Shown here in pieces: positions 22,243 to 33,010 of a stretch of 64,000 nucleotides of DNA. Each line of letters starts with the position of its first letter. The first letter of the stretch is position 1. The translations under genes and the position numbers were made by a program. Source of the stretch: Locusta migratoria (lineage: Eukaryota; Arthropoda; Insecta; Orthoptera; Acrididae); the NCBI GenBank assembly GCA_026315105.1, contig CM048745.1, positions 280,069,247 through 280,133,246 of the forward strand, given 5' to 3'. Under the pieces are notes generated by a model that did not search any database, was not told the origin of the DNA, and saw only the letters and a list, made by a program, of their open reading frames with translations.

Positions 22243-22384
22243 AGAGTAACTGCCGCTCATGCTCGGAACTGCGATAGTAGCGCCGTTGCGGATAGAAATA
22301 GAAACGGAACTTACTTTGTGGACGACCCTCGTATAAATAAATATCAGCATGTTAATATAAGAATCAACTGTGGGAAGACGCACA

Positions 22385-23435
22385 GAAAAGAACTAAGACG
22401 TTATCTACCATTCCAATCTGGAAGAGTGCACTGGAAGAAAAAACAAGCAATTTTCATTTTTCTCCGTTTGAACTCTGATTTCCCTTACTTCATTGTTATG
22501 CTAATTTACGGATTCGGAGGAGAAGGTAGTGGATTGAAATTACGTAAGTATATTACGCTGTAATGAAAAACGTCGTCGTTGTAATGATTCCCATCCTAAT
22601 TCATGTATCATGTCCGTAACATACTTGTGATAATACAAAACTTGCTGCCCTTCTTTTAACTTTTTCGAAGTCGTCTATCAATTCCACCTGAAAATTATCT
22701 ATCACAGCGCAGCAACACTCCAAAAGAGGAGTGACGAATATAGCGTGGACAGTTACTTTAGTAGTTCTCGTTACATTTTGTAAGTGTTCGGTCAATAATA
22801 CGCAGTCTTTGGTTCGCTTTCATCACAATATTTACCTTGTTTTCTTTACATTTTAAGTAGGTCGTGATTCTAAGATATTTAGTTGAATTTAGGCATTAGA
22901 TTTACTGATTTATCTTGTAAAAGGAGTTTACGGGTTCCTTTAAAACACTCATGTAGATGACCTCATATTTCATTATTTAGTATTAATTGACAAATATCGC
23001 AGCATATAGATAACTTACTGAAATTGTTCTGCAGTTGATTTCGAACTTCTCATGACTTTACTAGACGATAAATGCCACCTTCATCTGCAACAATCAAACG
23101 GCTGCTCATATTTTCCCCTTAGCCGTTTGTATACATAAGGAACGGCAGAGGATGTTTAACAGTGCCCTGGGGAACTTCCGTTTAAGCGATGTCTTTTCGT
23201 CTGTTGACGAACTATGTTCTTTCGTAGAATCCATTTGCACAGAATTATTCGATATTTCATAAATGCGTGATTTATTAAAAGTCGCGTGTGACGTAGCCTT
23301 CTGGAAATCTATAAATATAGAAGCAATTTGAGTTGATCCGGATAAGTAAAGAGCTAGTTGTGTCTCACAATAACGATATTTTCTAAATCTGTGTTGACTG
23401 TGGGGGTATAGGTAGTTCACAACAGCAGACATTCC
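22385..23435 (-). pseudogene. CR1/Jockey-type LINE remnant
   Basis: Minus-strand pieces include HRFRKYRYCETQLALYLSG and SIFIDFQKATSHATFNK (RT blocks equivalent to QHGFR...ETQL and FLDFKKAFD), and farther 3' VTPLLECCCAVIDNFQVELI with KRRAASFVLSQ. Stops and indels are many. The 3' end is not clear-cut. Confidence 0.65.
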
Positions 23436-23699
23436 TGTCTAGTTTTACTGTGACTTCTGATGCACATAACTGCAATACTTGTAACTGTCATCCCATAGGA
23501 AAATTCTATTCCATACTGAAAATGTGAACTGTTTCAGACTCACGCCTGAAAAAATTATTGAAGACACACACGGTTTGTTGCTGAAAAGTGCAAGGAATTT
23601 ATTACAAAAAATTATTCCCTGGAATGATAAGGGCAGCAAAAGGTACTTCTCTTCAGTGTTGAAAATTGATATGTTATGCACTCACAGTGGGCTACAGTT

Positions 23700-24895
23700 A
23701 AGTGGAGGGAAGGTTGCCCCAGGGGTCTGTTCTGGGTCCGTTGTTTCTCATCTACATAAATGATATATCTTATACGATAACAAGTAATTGCAAAATAGCT
23801 CCTGAAATAGCACGTAAAATAGCAATTGAAGAAGACAGCAAAATATCGAAATACAATGTGAGAACTTCCGATCATTTTCCATGATTCACCACGCCAATAG
23901 ATCGACGGAAAAACCTGAAGAGTTAGAATTGTAAAATATTTCTGTTTGCCGCGGCACCAGCTACGTAGTAAAGAATGTTGTTTGCAGTATTTGTACAGTA
24001 TCAAATAATGTAGCTAAAGAAATATGCCCATACCTTATTGAAAATAAGGCGATGATAAATCACAGTAAGACTCAGTTTTTTCACTTTTTAACACACAGAT
24101 AAACAAAAAATGACATTTAGATAACACAGAATGAGCATATAAGCGAGACTCGATACTTAAACTTTTTAGACATTTACATTGATAATAAGCTGTCGTGGAA
24201 ACCTCATCATCAGGATCTTGCTCAAAAACTAAATGCTGCGTTATTTACAACAGTATAATTTTGATAATGCAACGTGAAAATTAGTCTATTTTGCTCATTT
24301 TCACTCACTAATGACGTTGGGTTTTAGTTTTGGGTGTAGATTATCTGATTACAAAAGGGTATTTAATGCGCAGAAATGGTTGTAGCTATATCTGATGTAA
24401 GTTCGCGAACCTCTTGTCGAACCATGTTTAGTAGTCTAGGAATTCTGTCATTGGCTTCTCAATAATTTCTTTAATGTCATTTGTTGGTAATTATTTTTGT
24501 CTATTCCCAAGAGTTAGCAGCTTTCACTCAGTTAATTCTAGACAGAAACAGAATATGCATTTGGATCACACCTCCTTGACGTCTTGCAGAAGGGCGTTCA
24601 ACATTTTGCCGCTGGAGTTGCCACTAGAATTCAAGAAGCAGTCTAAATTGAAGAGTTTACTCACGGTTCAGTCTTTCTATTCTCTCAAGGAATTTCTGGA
24701 ATAATAAGAAAATTTTTGTGTTACTTTGTTGACTGTTTTTAGTTACGCTTCAATCTGTCGTGTGCACAAGATTGATATAAGTTTCATTTTACCTATTACT
24801 ACTCTTTTGCTACAATTTAATGCAATCACTGGTTCCATAACCATGGAGTCTAGCTCCTCAGTTTGGTTCTGTGGAACATAAATATAAATAGGAAA
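23700..24895 (+). pseudogene. CR1/Jockey-type LINE, second copy of the 7410-8936 family
   Basis: The fragment opens at GRLPQGSVLGPLFLIYINDI (RT motif B/C region). After a ~150-bp block of other sequence it resumes with NISVC...LIENKAMINHSKTQ-like blocks, and ends with FPRVSSFHSVNSRQKQNMHL. The last part closely parallels FPRVSSFHSVTTRQKSNLHL of the first copy. The 3' end near 24895 has GGTTCTGTGGAACATAAATA, equivalent to the other copy's CCTACGGAACAGAAAACCAT. Confidence 0.75.
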
Positions 24896-25084
24896 TAATT
24901 TTAATATAGTTGTGTAGGTATATTTTTATTGTTCGCTTTGTGTGTATATTTATTGATGTTGCTTATACAAACTTACCACTCATATAGATGTTTTGTTTTA
25001 TGGCGATACGGTGATTTCAGTGGAAGAAATTAAATCGCTTACAAATAATATCATCTATTTATTTCCGTCTATTTACTCGTTACC

Positions 25085-25790
25085 TAATTTTAGCTTTTGT
25101 GGTTTTAGAGAAAGCGTTTGACAATGTAGATTAGAATATAGTCTTTCAATTTTTTGAAGTCGGCAGGTGTAAAATGAGAGATCTAAAGGTTACTTACAAC
25201 TTGTAGAGGAACCAGATATCAGTTATTTCAGTGGAAGGTCTTGAAAGAAAAGCATTCGTTGGAAAGGGAGAAAGATAGGGTTGTACCCTTCTCCGTTGTT
25301 ATTCAATGTGTACACTGAGCAAGCTGCGAAGGAATGAAAGGAGAAATTTTGAGAAGGAATTGAAGTTAAGGGTGAAGAAAAAAAAAAACTTTGCGGTTTG
25401 CCGATGACATTGTAATTCTGTCAGAAGGACCTGGAAGATCGGTTGAGTACAATGGACAAACAGTGTCTTGAAAGGATCGTATAAGATGAACATTAAAAAA
25501 TCAAAAAAGTGTAATGAAAGGTTGTCTTAGATTGATCAGGTAACGGAACAGCATGTTTTGTTGGACAATGAAATAAAATATGATGTCTCGGCAGAGATGG
25601 TAAAAAATGCCGCATGGCAATGGGATGAAAAGCGTTTTTGAAAAAGAGAAATTTGTTAACATCGAATATTAAGTGTTAGGACGTCTTTTATGAAGGAATG
25701 TGTGTGGAGTGTTGCCTTCTGTGGTAGTGAAACATGGACAATAAATAGTTCAGACGGGACGACGATAGAGGCTTTTGAAATCCAGAAGAT
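25085..25790 (+). pseudogene. RTE LINE remnant, left part
   Basis: The sequence follows the RT to 3' region of the RTE at 55923-59096: a degraded LEKAFDNV-like block near 25105, TTTGCCGATGACATTGTAAT (the F-A-D-D catalytic motif) near 25397, and GGCTTTTGAAAT near 25770. There it is cut by another LINE and resumes at 26919. Frameshifted throughout. Confidence 0.8.
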
Positions 25791-26125
25791 CAAAAGCAAA
25801 TGCAGAATGATTTAGATAAGATTCCTTCATGGTGCAAAAATTGGCAATTGACTCTCAATAATGAGAACTGTGAAGTCATCCACATGACCACTAAAATAAG
25901 TCCGTTAAACTTCATTTATACGATAAAATAGTCAAAACTACAGGACATCAATTCTACTAAATACCTAGGAGTAACAACTACAAACAACTTAAATTGGAAA
26001 GAACACACAAAATATTCCAGGGAAAGCGAACCAAAGACTACGTTTCGTTGGCAGAACACTTAGAAGATGCAACAGTTCCACTAAAGAAACTACCTACACC
26101 GTACTTGTGCGTCTTATTTTGGAGT

Positions 26126-26470
26126 GCCGCGGCGGAGTGGCCGAGCGCTTTGAGGCGCTATGCTAGGATGCGCAAGGTCGTTCCCCGTCGGAGGTTCGAA
26201 TCCCCCCTCGGGCATGGATGTTTATTCAGTCTTTAGTATAAGCTAGTTCATAAGTAGTTTGTAAGTTTAGGGACTGATGACCCCGTAGTTAAGTACTATT
26301 AAGCTCTAAATGTTCAAATGTTTGTAGAAGTTATGGGACTTAACTACGGGGTCATCAGTCCCTAAGCTTACAAACTACTCGACAGTAGTGACCGTGCAGA
26401 CCGTGACTGGAGCGCCTCAGTCCCCTTGGCCACCGCGGCCGGCTATTAAACTCTACAAACATTTCAACAT
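26126..26470 (+). mobile_element. SINE family A variant (split by a second SINE), 13-bp TSD
   Basis: Head GCCGCGGCGGAGTGGCCGAG with box B GGAGGTTCGAATCCCCCC. The body runs to 26307, then the tail resumes at 26455 (TACAAACATTTCAACATT). Flanks are CTTATTTTGGAGT (26113-26125) and TTTATTTTTGAGT (26471-26483), a 13-bp TSD with two changes. Confidence 0.85.
26308..26443 (-). mobile_element. SINE family A nested in another SINE, 11-bp TSD
   Basis: Minus-strand copy with an internal deletion, flanked by TATTAAGCTCT (26297-26307) and TATTAAACTCT (26444-26454). It sits in the tail of the plus-strand SINE and is the youngest element of this nest. Confidence 0.88.
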
Positions 26471-26918
26471 TTTATTTTTGAGTATTGTTACGTAGTGTGG
26501 AATCTCCACCAAGTGGCACTGACAGACGATTTAGAGAAAGTTCAGAGAAGGGCAGCTCGTTTTGTATTATCCCGATATAGGGAAGAGAGCGTCACGGAAA
26601 TGATGCACGATTTGGGGGTGGAAATCATTAAAACAAAGGCTTTACTCGTTGCGACGAGATCTATTTGCGAAATTTCTCTCATCAACTTTATCTTCCGAAT
26701 GGTACATATGTTGTTAACACCCATCTAGATAGGAAGACATGATCACCAAAATAAAGTAAGAGAAATCAGGTCGACTTAGCTGTTTCGCTGTTCCGCGAGC
26801 TGTTAGAGAATGAAATTCTAGAGGAACATCGTAAAAGCTGTTCAATGAACCCCCCGCCACGCACTTGAATATGACTTGCAGAGTATTTATGTAGATGTCA
26901 TGTAGATGTATAAATGTG

Positions 26919-27060
26919 GTGTAATAGACGAATGCTGAAAATTAGGTGGGTAGATCGCTTATGTAATGAGGAGCTAAACGAAGAGTTGTCAGAAATTACA
27001 TGTGACATATGATTACAGAATGAAGAATAACGGGTAAAATATCGCTTAAATTGCTGCAAA
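26919..27060 (+). pseudogene. RTE LINE remnant, right part
   Basis: GAATGCTGAAAATTAGGTGG and TAGATCGCTTATGTAATGAG continue the RTE copy interrupted at 25790 (compare 58767-58810). The match fades after about 27000, so the RTE 3' end is lost or diverged. Confidence 0.65.
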
Positions 27061-27630
27061 TGGAAACAGTACCAATGACACCTACATTCTAGCTTGATTT
27101 CAGCTGTAAATGACAAAACTCTTGCTCGTAATGTCGAAAATTCCGTCACATGACGCGGGGAAAATCGTTAGACAGAGAAAAAAACGTTAGATGTTGATTT
27201 CAAACCACAACACGGCAGAGGTAGGGAGACGCCATAGTACGCGAACGTGAAAATAGAAGTACCGATTTTCTACAATAATTTTATCAGGAGGCCAATTCGA
27301 AAGCTGGCCTGCTGTAGATATTCACAATATAATAATCATGAGTGTACATAGTCATTAAGAGTGATAAAACGAAATAGATGTTTTGACGATTTAAATTCTC
27401 CATTTCTAATAAAAAGTGAACGTCAAAAACTGAAGTGCTACCAACTACTGCCATGGGATGTTGATATTAGAAAAACATCGATGGTAACATCTATGTACGA
27501 TCTATGTACGATCAACATCGAAAGGAAAACATTAACGTCTGAAAATATCAATGGTTTGGGTACCAAAACAAACCATCCTCGACAGAACCAATGACACACA
27601 TTACTAAACTGGCACTACCGTATACAGTAT
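27061..27630. other. Unassigned
   Basis: AT-rich, with no gene or repeat end recognised. Confidence 0.3.
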
Positions 27631-27641
27631 TATTAGTCTCC

Positions 27642-27847
27642 AAAAAAAAAAAAAAAAAAATGTTTGTAAAGCTTATGGGACTTAACTACGGGGTCATCAG
27701 TCCCTAAACTTACAAACTACTTATGAACTACTTACGAACTAGGACGGCACAAATATCCATGCCCGAGGGGGGATTCGAACCCCCGACCGTAGTGGCCGTG
27801 CTGACCGTGACTGGAGCGCCTCAGTCACCTCGGCCACCGCGGCCGGC
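27642..27847 (-). mobile_element. SINE family A, 11-bp TSD and long T tail
   Basis: Flanked by TATTAGTCTCC at 27631-27641 and 27848-27858. On the plus strand the 3' end appears as a run of about 19 A, so the SINE's own 3' tail is a long poly(T). A perfect TSD and a long homopolymer suggest a young insertion. Confidence 0.93.
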
Positions 27848-27858
27848 TATTAGTCTCC

Positions 27859-28224
27859 CTCTCACTTTAAACAGCGTATCAACTATTATTTGTGTACAGA
27901 TATAACATTAGTAAGAAATAAGGATAAATTGATAAAATATCGCCACATTTAGAGTTTTGACTTAAAGGCTAAATTTTACTTACGGCTTTGGCGTAATGTG
28001 CAAATGTTGGCAACGAAATGTTCGCTTTATGAGGGGTACATGCAAGTACCTGTCAACTACAGAACAGAGATATAATTATTTACTTCATGGTCGACATGAA
28101 AGACTATGCCTCTAATTCTACGTGACTGGTTTTCTGAAGTGTCTCAGTCCCTGCTAACTTCAGCACACTACACCACCACCGTAAGTAAAATAGAATGGGG
28201 TAGGGGATAAATTTCTGGTGTACC
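27859..28224. other. Unassigned
   Basis: No recognisable feature between a SINE and an RTE 3' fragment. Confidence 0.3.
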
Positions 28225-28403
28225 CTGACTAAAGGAAATCATGAAATTAGCATCGGAGGGAAGTGTGTGGGGTAAATACCGCAGACGGAGACCACGAGAC
28301 AAATACAGTACGCAGGTTCAAACAGATGTGGGTTGTCGCTCCGTTCTTATGAGGAGATGAAGAGGATTGCTGAGGATAGAGTACGCTGGTGGAGAGCTAC
28401 ATC
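28225..28403 (+). pseudogene. RTE LINE 3' fragment, left of a hAT insertion
   Basis: GGAGGGAAGTGTGTGGGGTA, AGATGTGGGTTGTCGCTCCG and ATGAGGAGATGAAGAGGATT match the RTE 3' end at 58918-59040. It stops at GCTACATC, and the RTE terminus continues at 32547 after a 4.1-kb insertion. Confidence 0.85.
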
Positions 28404-29070
28404 CAGTGGCGCAGCCAGGATATGGCTCTAGGGGGAGGGGGCTATTTTTTTTAAAATAAAGGCTATTGAATTTATTACTCTATGACTTATTTTCTACAGT
28501 TTTTGTAATGTAACCAATTATACTACAATAACAATTGCACGAGAAATAAAATGAGTAGGCTCGCATTAAATTGTAAGTGGAAGAGGAGCAACGTAGTGGA
28601 AATGGAGCGTATAAAATCAGCTCGTAAAATAATTAAGCAGCTTCTATGTTACTAGCCAAAGAGAAATGTCCTTCCAGTTCAATTAAGACTATGTGTAAAA
28701 ATTGAAGTAAAATAACACTATTGTTGTTCACAAGATTCCACTCGGTGGCGCCGCTGACCTGCTAAGCAGAGGGTCGCCGCATTTGAGCAGTCGGCTCGTA
28801 ACTTGAGCATAGCAGGAACTATGGCGAGAGCGTGAAGGTGATCGCGACGGCATTAAAACTAGGGATTGGCTGTGGGCGCTCTCGAGAAACGCGCGACACT
28901 GAAACAAAATCTCGAGAAATTCTCGAGTACTCTCGAGAAGTTGACGATAGTGCTGCGCTCTTTAGAGGCTGAGCGAAACTACTCTACGAGGAAGCATTGC
29001 GACACAGCAGTCGTAATCGCTGTCTTGCGTACATGCAGGGAAGAAACTGGATTATTATTAGTATTATTAA

Positions 29071-29072
29071 TG

Positions 29073-29106
<34 letters not shown>

Positions 29107-29107
29107 A
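29071..29107. repeat. (GTA)n/(GTG)n simple repeat
   Basis: A trinucleotide tract inside hAT element 2. The valine-rich frame across it is an artefact. Confidence 0.85.
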
Positions 29108-29569
29108 ATCTTTCGCAGAAGACAAAAATCATAGGGTTATTATTGAAACACGTATCTTCCACGAAACAAGAACTTCATTGTTACGAAAAACAAATGTGCA
29201 TTCTGTACTGACATGAGAGAAAAACGATACATGTTACACCCAAAAACTACTTACATACATTTACTAACCGTAGAAAAAAAATTCGGGCAAAGGTGACAGT
29301 ATTGGCCAGCGTTACGTACCTAAGCTTCCGTTCTTATTTCAACTTAATGCTCTGGTACTTTCTCAACGCAATTTACAAGTACAATACTGCTGGTTGTTAT
29401 GTCATTCTGTTCAAAAGTTTGGTTAGTGCTAATTTTGATACTTTTTCGCTTGTTATTTCAGCCATATTAAAATTTACAGTTTTCCAATACTGGCGCACTG
29501 TTTCAGTCACTATGCAACCTTTTTATCGAAATTCCTTTTGATGTAGTTAGAATGGATAACGTACACAAT

Positions 29570-31905
29570 ACATCTACATACATACTCCGCAATTCACCGT
29601 AAGGCGCGTGGCGGAGGTTACCCTGCACCACTACTAGGTATTTTCTTTCCTATTCCACTCCCAAATAGAACGAGGAAAAGAAGAATGCCTATATGCCTCC
29701 GTACGAGCCCTAATTTCTCTTATCTTGTCTTTGTGATCTTTAAGCGGAATGTATGTAGGCGGCAGCACTCAGCTTCAAATTCGGGCCCTCTAATTTTAGT
29801 TAACAGAAATTCACGAAAATAACGTCGTCTTTCTTCCAGCGATCCCCAGTTGAGTTGCCGGAGCATTTCCGTGACACTCGCGCATTGGTCGAACCTACCG
29901 GTAACAAATCTAGTTGCTCGCCTCTGAACCGCCTCTATGTCTTCCTTTAAACTGATCTGCTGCGGGTCCCACACACTGTGCAATACTCAAGACGTGGTTG
30001 TACAAGCGTTTTATACGCGGTCTCCTTTACAGGTGAAGTACATCTTCCCAAAATTCTCCCAATAAACCGAAGTCGGCTGTCCGCCTTACTCACAGCTGTC
30101 CTTACATGCTCGTTCCATTTCATATCGCTCTGCACTGTTACGCCTAGATATTTGAACGACGCGACAGCATCAAGAAGCTCACTACTAATGCTGTATTCGA
30201 ACATTATAGGATTGTTTTTTCTACTCATGCGCATCACATTACATTTTTCTACATTGAGAGCTAGCTACCATTCTTCGCACCAACTAGGATTTTGTCTACG
30301 TCATCCTGTATGTTATTACAGTCAGTTACAGACGACACCCTCCCATACACCACGGCATCATCAGCAAACAGCAGCTAACTACAACTTACTCTGTCCATCA
30401 GATCATTTATAAAGATAGAAAATAATAGCGGTCCAATCACACTCCACTGGGGCACGCCTGACGATACACTCGTCTCTGATGAACGCTCGCCGTCGAGAAC
30501 AACGTACTGCCTTTTATTACTTAGGAAGTCTTCCAGCCAGTCACAAATCTGTGAACCTATTCCATAAGCTCGTATCTTCGTTATCAGTCTGTAGTGTGGC
30601 ACCGCGTCGAACGCCTTTTTGAAGTCGAGAAAAACACAATCCGCCTGTTGCCCTTCATCCATGGCTCGCAAGATGTCATGTGAGAAAAGGGCAAGCTGAG
30701 TTTCACATGAAACATGTTTCCTAAACCCGTGCTGATTCATAGAAAGAAGTTTTTCCGTTTCAAGGAAATTTACTATAGTAGAACTGAGAAATGCTCTAAA
30801 ATTCTACATGAAACTGATGTCAACGATTTTGGCCTGTAATTGTATGGGTCAGTTCTCTTTTCTCTCTTATAAACGGAAGTCACCTGCGCTTTTTTTCCAA
30901 TCACTAGGAACTTTGCGCTGAATTAAAGATTCGCGATAAATGCAAGCTAAGTAGGGGGCCAATGCCGCTGAATAGTCTTTGTAAAACCGAACGGTGTTCC
31001 ATTCGGACCAGCAGACCTTTTCGTATTTAGCTCTCTCAGCTGCTTCTCTACACCGGAAATACCTATTGCTATGTCCCCCATTTCGGAATTAGTACGTTGA
31101 TCAAATGATGGTACATTTGTGCGGACCTCCTGCGTGAAAGATTTCTTAAAGGTTAAATTTAGAACTTCAGCTTTCCGTTTGCTTTCTTCTATGACTGCCC
31201 CGGAATGATCAACGGGTGACTGGACAGTGGGCTTTGACCCGCTTATCGATTTTACATATGACCAGAATTTTTTCGGGTTCTCGGAAAGATCTTTTGCTAA
31301 GGTATGGCTGTGATAATTATTGTATGCTTCGCGCATCGATCTTTTTATAGATGCACGAATCTCTACTAACTTTTGCCTGTCATTTGCGTGTTCTTTTTTG
31401 AATCGAGAGTGCAACATCCTTTGCTTTCTCACTTTATTATTATTATTATACCACAGTGGATCTTTTCCATCCTTAATCGTCTTTACTGGCACATATTTCT
31501 CTAACCATTTATTAACAATGCACTTAAATTTAGTCCACAATTCTTCTACATCCATAGTCCCGGAATTAAACGATGCCCATTCATTTTCGTAACATTTGCT
31601 TATCAGTTCTTCCCAACAAAAACATGCTTCTAGCCTTTTTGATTGGTTTATGAACTTTGGTCACCATCGACGCTATGACGATATCATGATCACTAATTCC
31701 TGTATCTACACAGACATCGTTAATAATGTCAGGCCTGTTTGTGGGTATAAGGTCTAGAATATTTCCATTGCGCGTGGGTTGCCGGTTTAACTGCTCAAGA
31801 CAGTTTTCGGAGAATGTGTCCAAAAGTAGCTCTCAAGACTGCTTGTCTGTACCGCCTGAAATGTAACTAGCGAGGTCCCAATCTGTAGCTGGGCATTTTG
31901 TCTGC
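29570..31905 (-). pseudogene. CR1/Jockey-type LINE, 5' truncated
   Basis: Minus-strand order: the end of an endonuclease domain (RNGNILDLIPTNRPDIINDV, then GISDHDIVIASM with the SDH motif); a linker of about 200 residues (31555-30947); RT blocks NQHGFRKHVSCETQLALF, CVFLDFKKAFDAVPHYRL and SSGVPQWSVIGPLLFSIF; then ASFKYLGVTVQSDMKWNEHV and DIEAVQRRATRFVTGRF. The canonical QGS of the SGVPQGS motif is QWS here. There are several frameshifts and stops. The 3' end at about 29570 has an ACATCTACATACAT-type tail. Confidence 0.88.
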
Positions 31906-32546
31906 CTTTTATTAATATAAGAATGCACTTTTGTATTCGTGTACGTATGTGTTTGTTTGCTAGATATGTTATGTAACTTTATAAACGTCTTACCATGCCT
32001 GTTGTATTTTTTGCTGCACTACGGAGTTTTGGAACAGACGTCTCCACCCTACGTAAAGTACTGCCAGCTCCGTGACGTTGGTTTTCGTGTTTCCAGTGTC
32101 CACATTTACAGTAAATAATAATCACAGCGAGCTGCGGGCGCAGCAAATAACGGCAGCGCGTGGCGTGTCGTGTCGCGCTGCCCTAGTCCACGGCCGCACA
32201 GCGGTACACACCACAACGCAGCTTCTCGAGAACTGCTCGAGCGCCGGCAGCTCGGGAAATTCTCGGTGCGCTCGAGTCGCCGCGCCTCGCACTCCCATCC
32301 CTAATTAAAACAGCTGACAGTAACAGCAGCACACGTTATCAGTGGCGGCATCACGTTGGCTACCCATTGTCACGTTCACTTGTGCTTTGGCAAATTATAG
32401 TTACATTGTGATTTATTACATGTGTACTATTTCAAATTTCCGGTGCCGACCTGTTTGAAAAAATAAAAAATGAAAACAATAAAATATAAAAAGATTAGAA
32501 AACTGCTTCTCCCCCTCCCCTCCCACCTTCCGTGGCTGCACCACTG

Positions 32547-32590
32547 GTTACATCAAACCAGTCTCCGGACTGAAGACAATAGCCACAGGC
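32547..32590 (+). pseudogene. RTE LINE 3' terminus, right of the hAT insertion
   Basis: ACCAGTCTCCGGACTGAAGA matches the 3' terminus of the RTE at 59064-59083 (ACCAGTCTCCGGATTGAAGA). It completes the copy interrupted at 28403. Confidence 0.85.
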
Positions 32591-32689
32591 ATTATTAGTT
32601 AGTAAATAGCAGGCAGAAAGAAAGACCAATAGGTCGACAGTGTATCCTCGTTTGAGACGTTTCACTAGGTGATGAACACACAGATGGCT

Positions 32690-33010
32690 GCTACTGCGAA
32701 GTATGCATGTATGCATGAGGCGGCAAGTAGAAAGGGAGTAGGAATCGATATCCGAAAGCAGGCGGCTGGCTAGCGGGGTGAGGCACGCCGGCAGCATGGA
32801 AACGGCCGCGTTCTAAGGTGCCCTGCAGCCGACTCGCCGAGTGCCAGACAAAAAGCATCGCTGCCGTTCGGCGGACGACGACGCAACTCGACCAAGCTCC
32901 CACAGTCGCGTAAGCAGCCGACTGCGAGCAGCGGACAAATTGAAGAGCGACTCGGCGGCCATTGTGGTGGCAAACTTCGCACCAACTTTAAATGTGCGTA
33001 AGATTCTTTT
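32690..33010. other. CpG-rich segment
   Basis: A dense run of CG dinucleotides (for example CGTTCGGCGGACGACGACGC near 32873) in an otherwise AT-rich area, ending at a GTGCGTAAG that resembles a splice donor. It could be a promoter or 5' exon, or part of an unrecognised element. No protein similarity was seen. Confidence 0.3.

Larger units (their letters stand above)
20916..22333 (-). mobile_element. mariner-family transposon, TA target site, split by a SINE
   Basis: The ends are inverted (ACAAAGTAAGTTCCGTTT inside both termini; outer TTGGAGGTACG versus TACGAGGGTCG). They are bounded by TA at 20914-20915 and 22334-22335. The element is about 1.2 kb without the SINE at 22048-22242, which matches mariner size. 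Confidence 0.92.
25791..26918 (+). pseudogene. CR1/Jockey-type LINE 3' part inserted in the RTE, itself split by SINEs
   Basis: Before the SINEs the frame reads SWCKNWQLTLNNENCEVIHM and STKYLGVTTTNNLNWKEHTK. After them it resumes at about 26478 with WNLHQVALTDDLEKVQRRAA and RFVLSRY. The 3' end has the TAGATG-type tail (ATGTAGATGTCATGTAGATG, 26889-26908). The RTE reading GCTTTTGAAAT...GTGGTG brackets it. Confidence 0.8.
28860..32303. mobile_element. hAT-type element 2, nested in element 1, perfect 8-bp TSD
   Basis: Starts TAGGGATTGGC and ends with the minus-strand TAGGGATGGGA, flanked by ATTAAAAC at 28852-28859 and 32304-32311. Subterminal CTCGAG-containing repeats (TCTCGAGAA and similar) cluster at 28880-28945 and again at 32220-32275, the layout expected of hAT transposase-binding arrays. 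No transposase was seen, so it is non-autonomous. A LINE occupies most of the interior. Confidence 0.88.
28404..32546. mobile_element. hAT-type element 1, inserted in the RTE, 8-bp TSD
   Basis: TIR CAGTGGCGCAGCC on the left and CAGTGGTGCAGCC on the minus strand of the right end. Flanks are GCTACATC (28396-28403) and GTTACATC (32547-32554), and outside them the RTE 3' end is collinear. The interior is mostly a second hAT-type element and its LINE; own sequence is about 0.7 kb without coding capacity. Confidence 0.85.

Noticed and set aside
27723..27905. Recurring peptide starting MPEGGFEPPTVVAV (also at 10489, 34980, 53069 and elsewhere) as a conserved small protein
   Set aside because: It is a translation of the family A SINE T-arm and head read on the antisense strand. 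Its conservation reflects repeat identity, not protein selection.
32072..32308. ORF of 78 codons near the right end of hAT element 2
   Set aside because: It coincides with the subterminal CTCGAG-rich region of a non-autonomous transposon and is not conserved.
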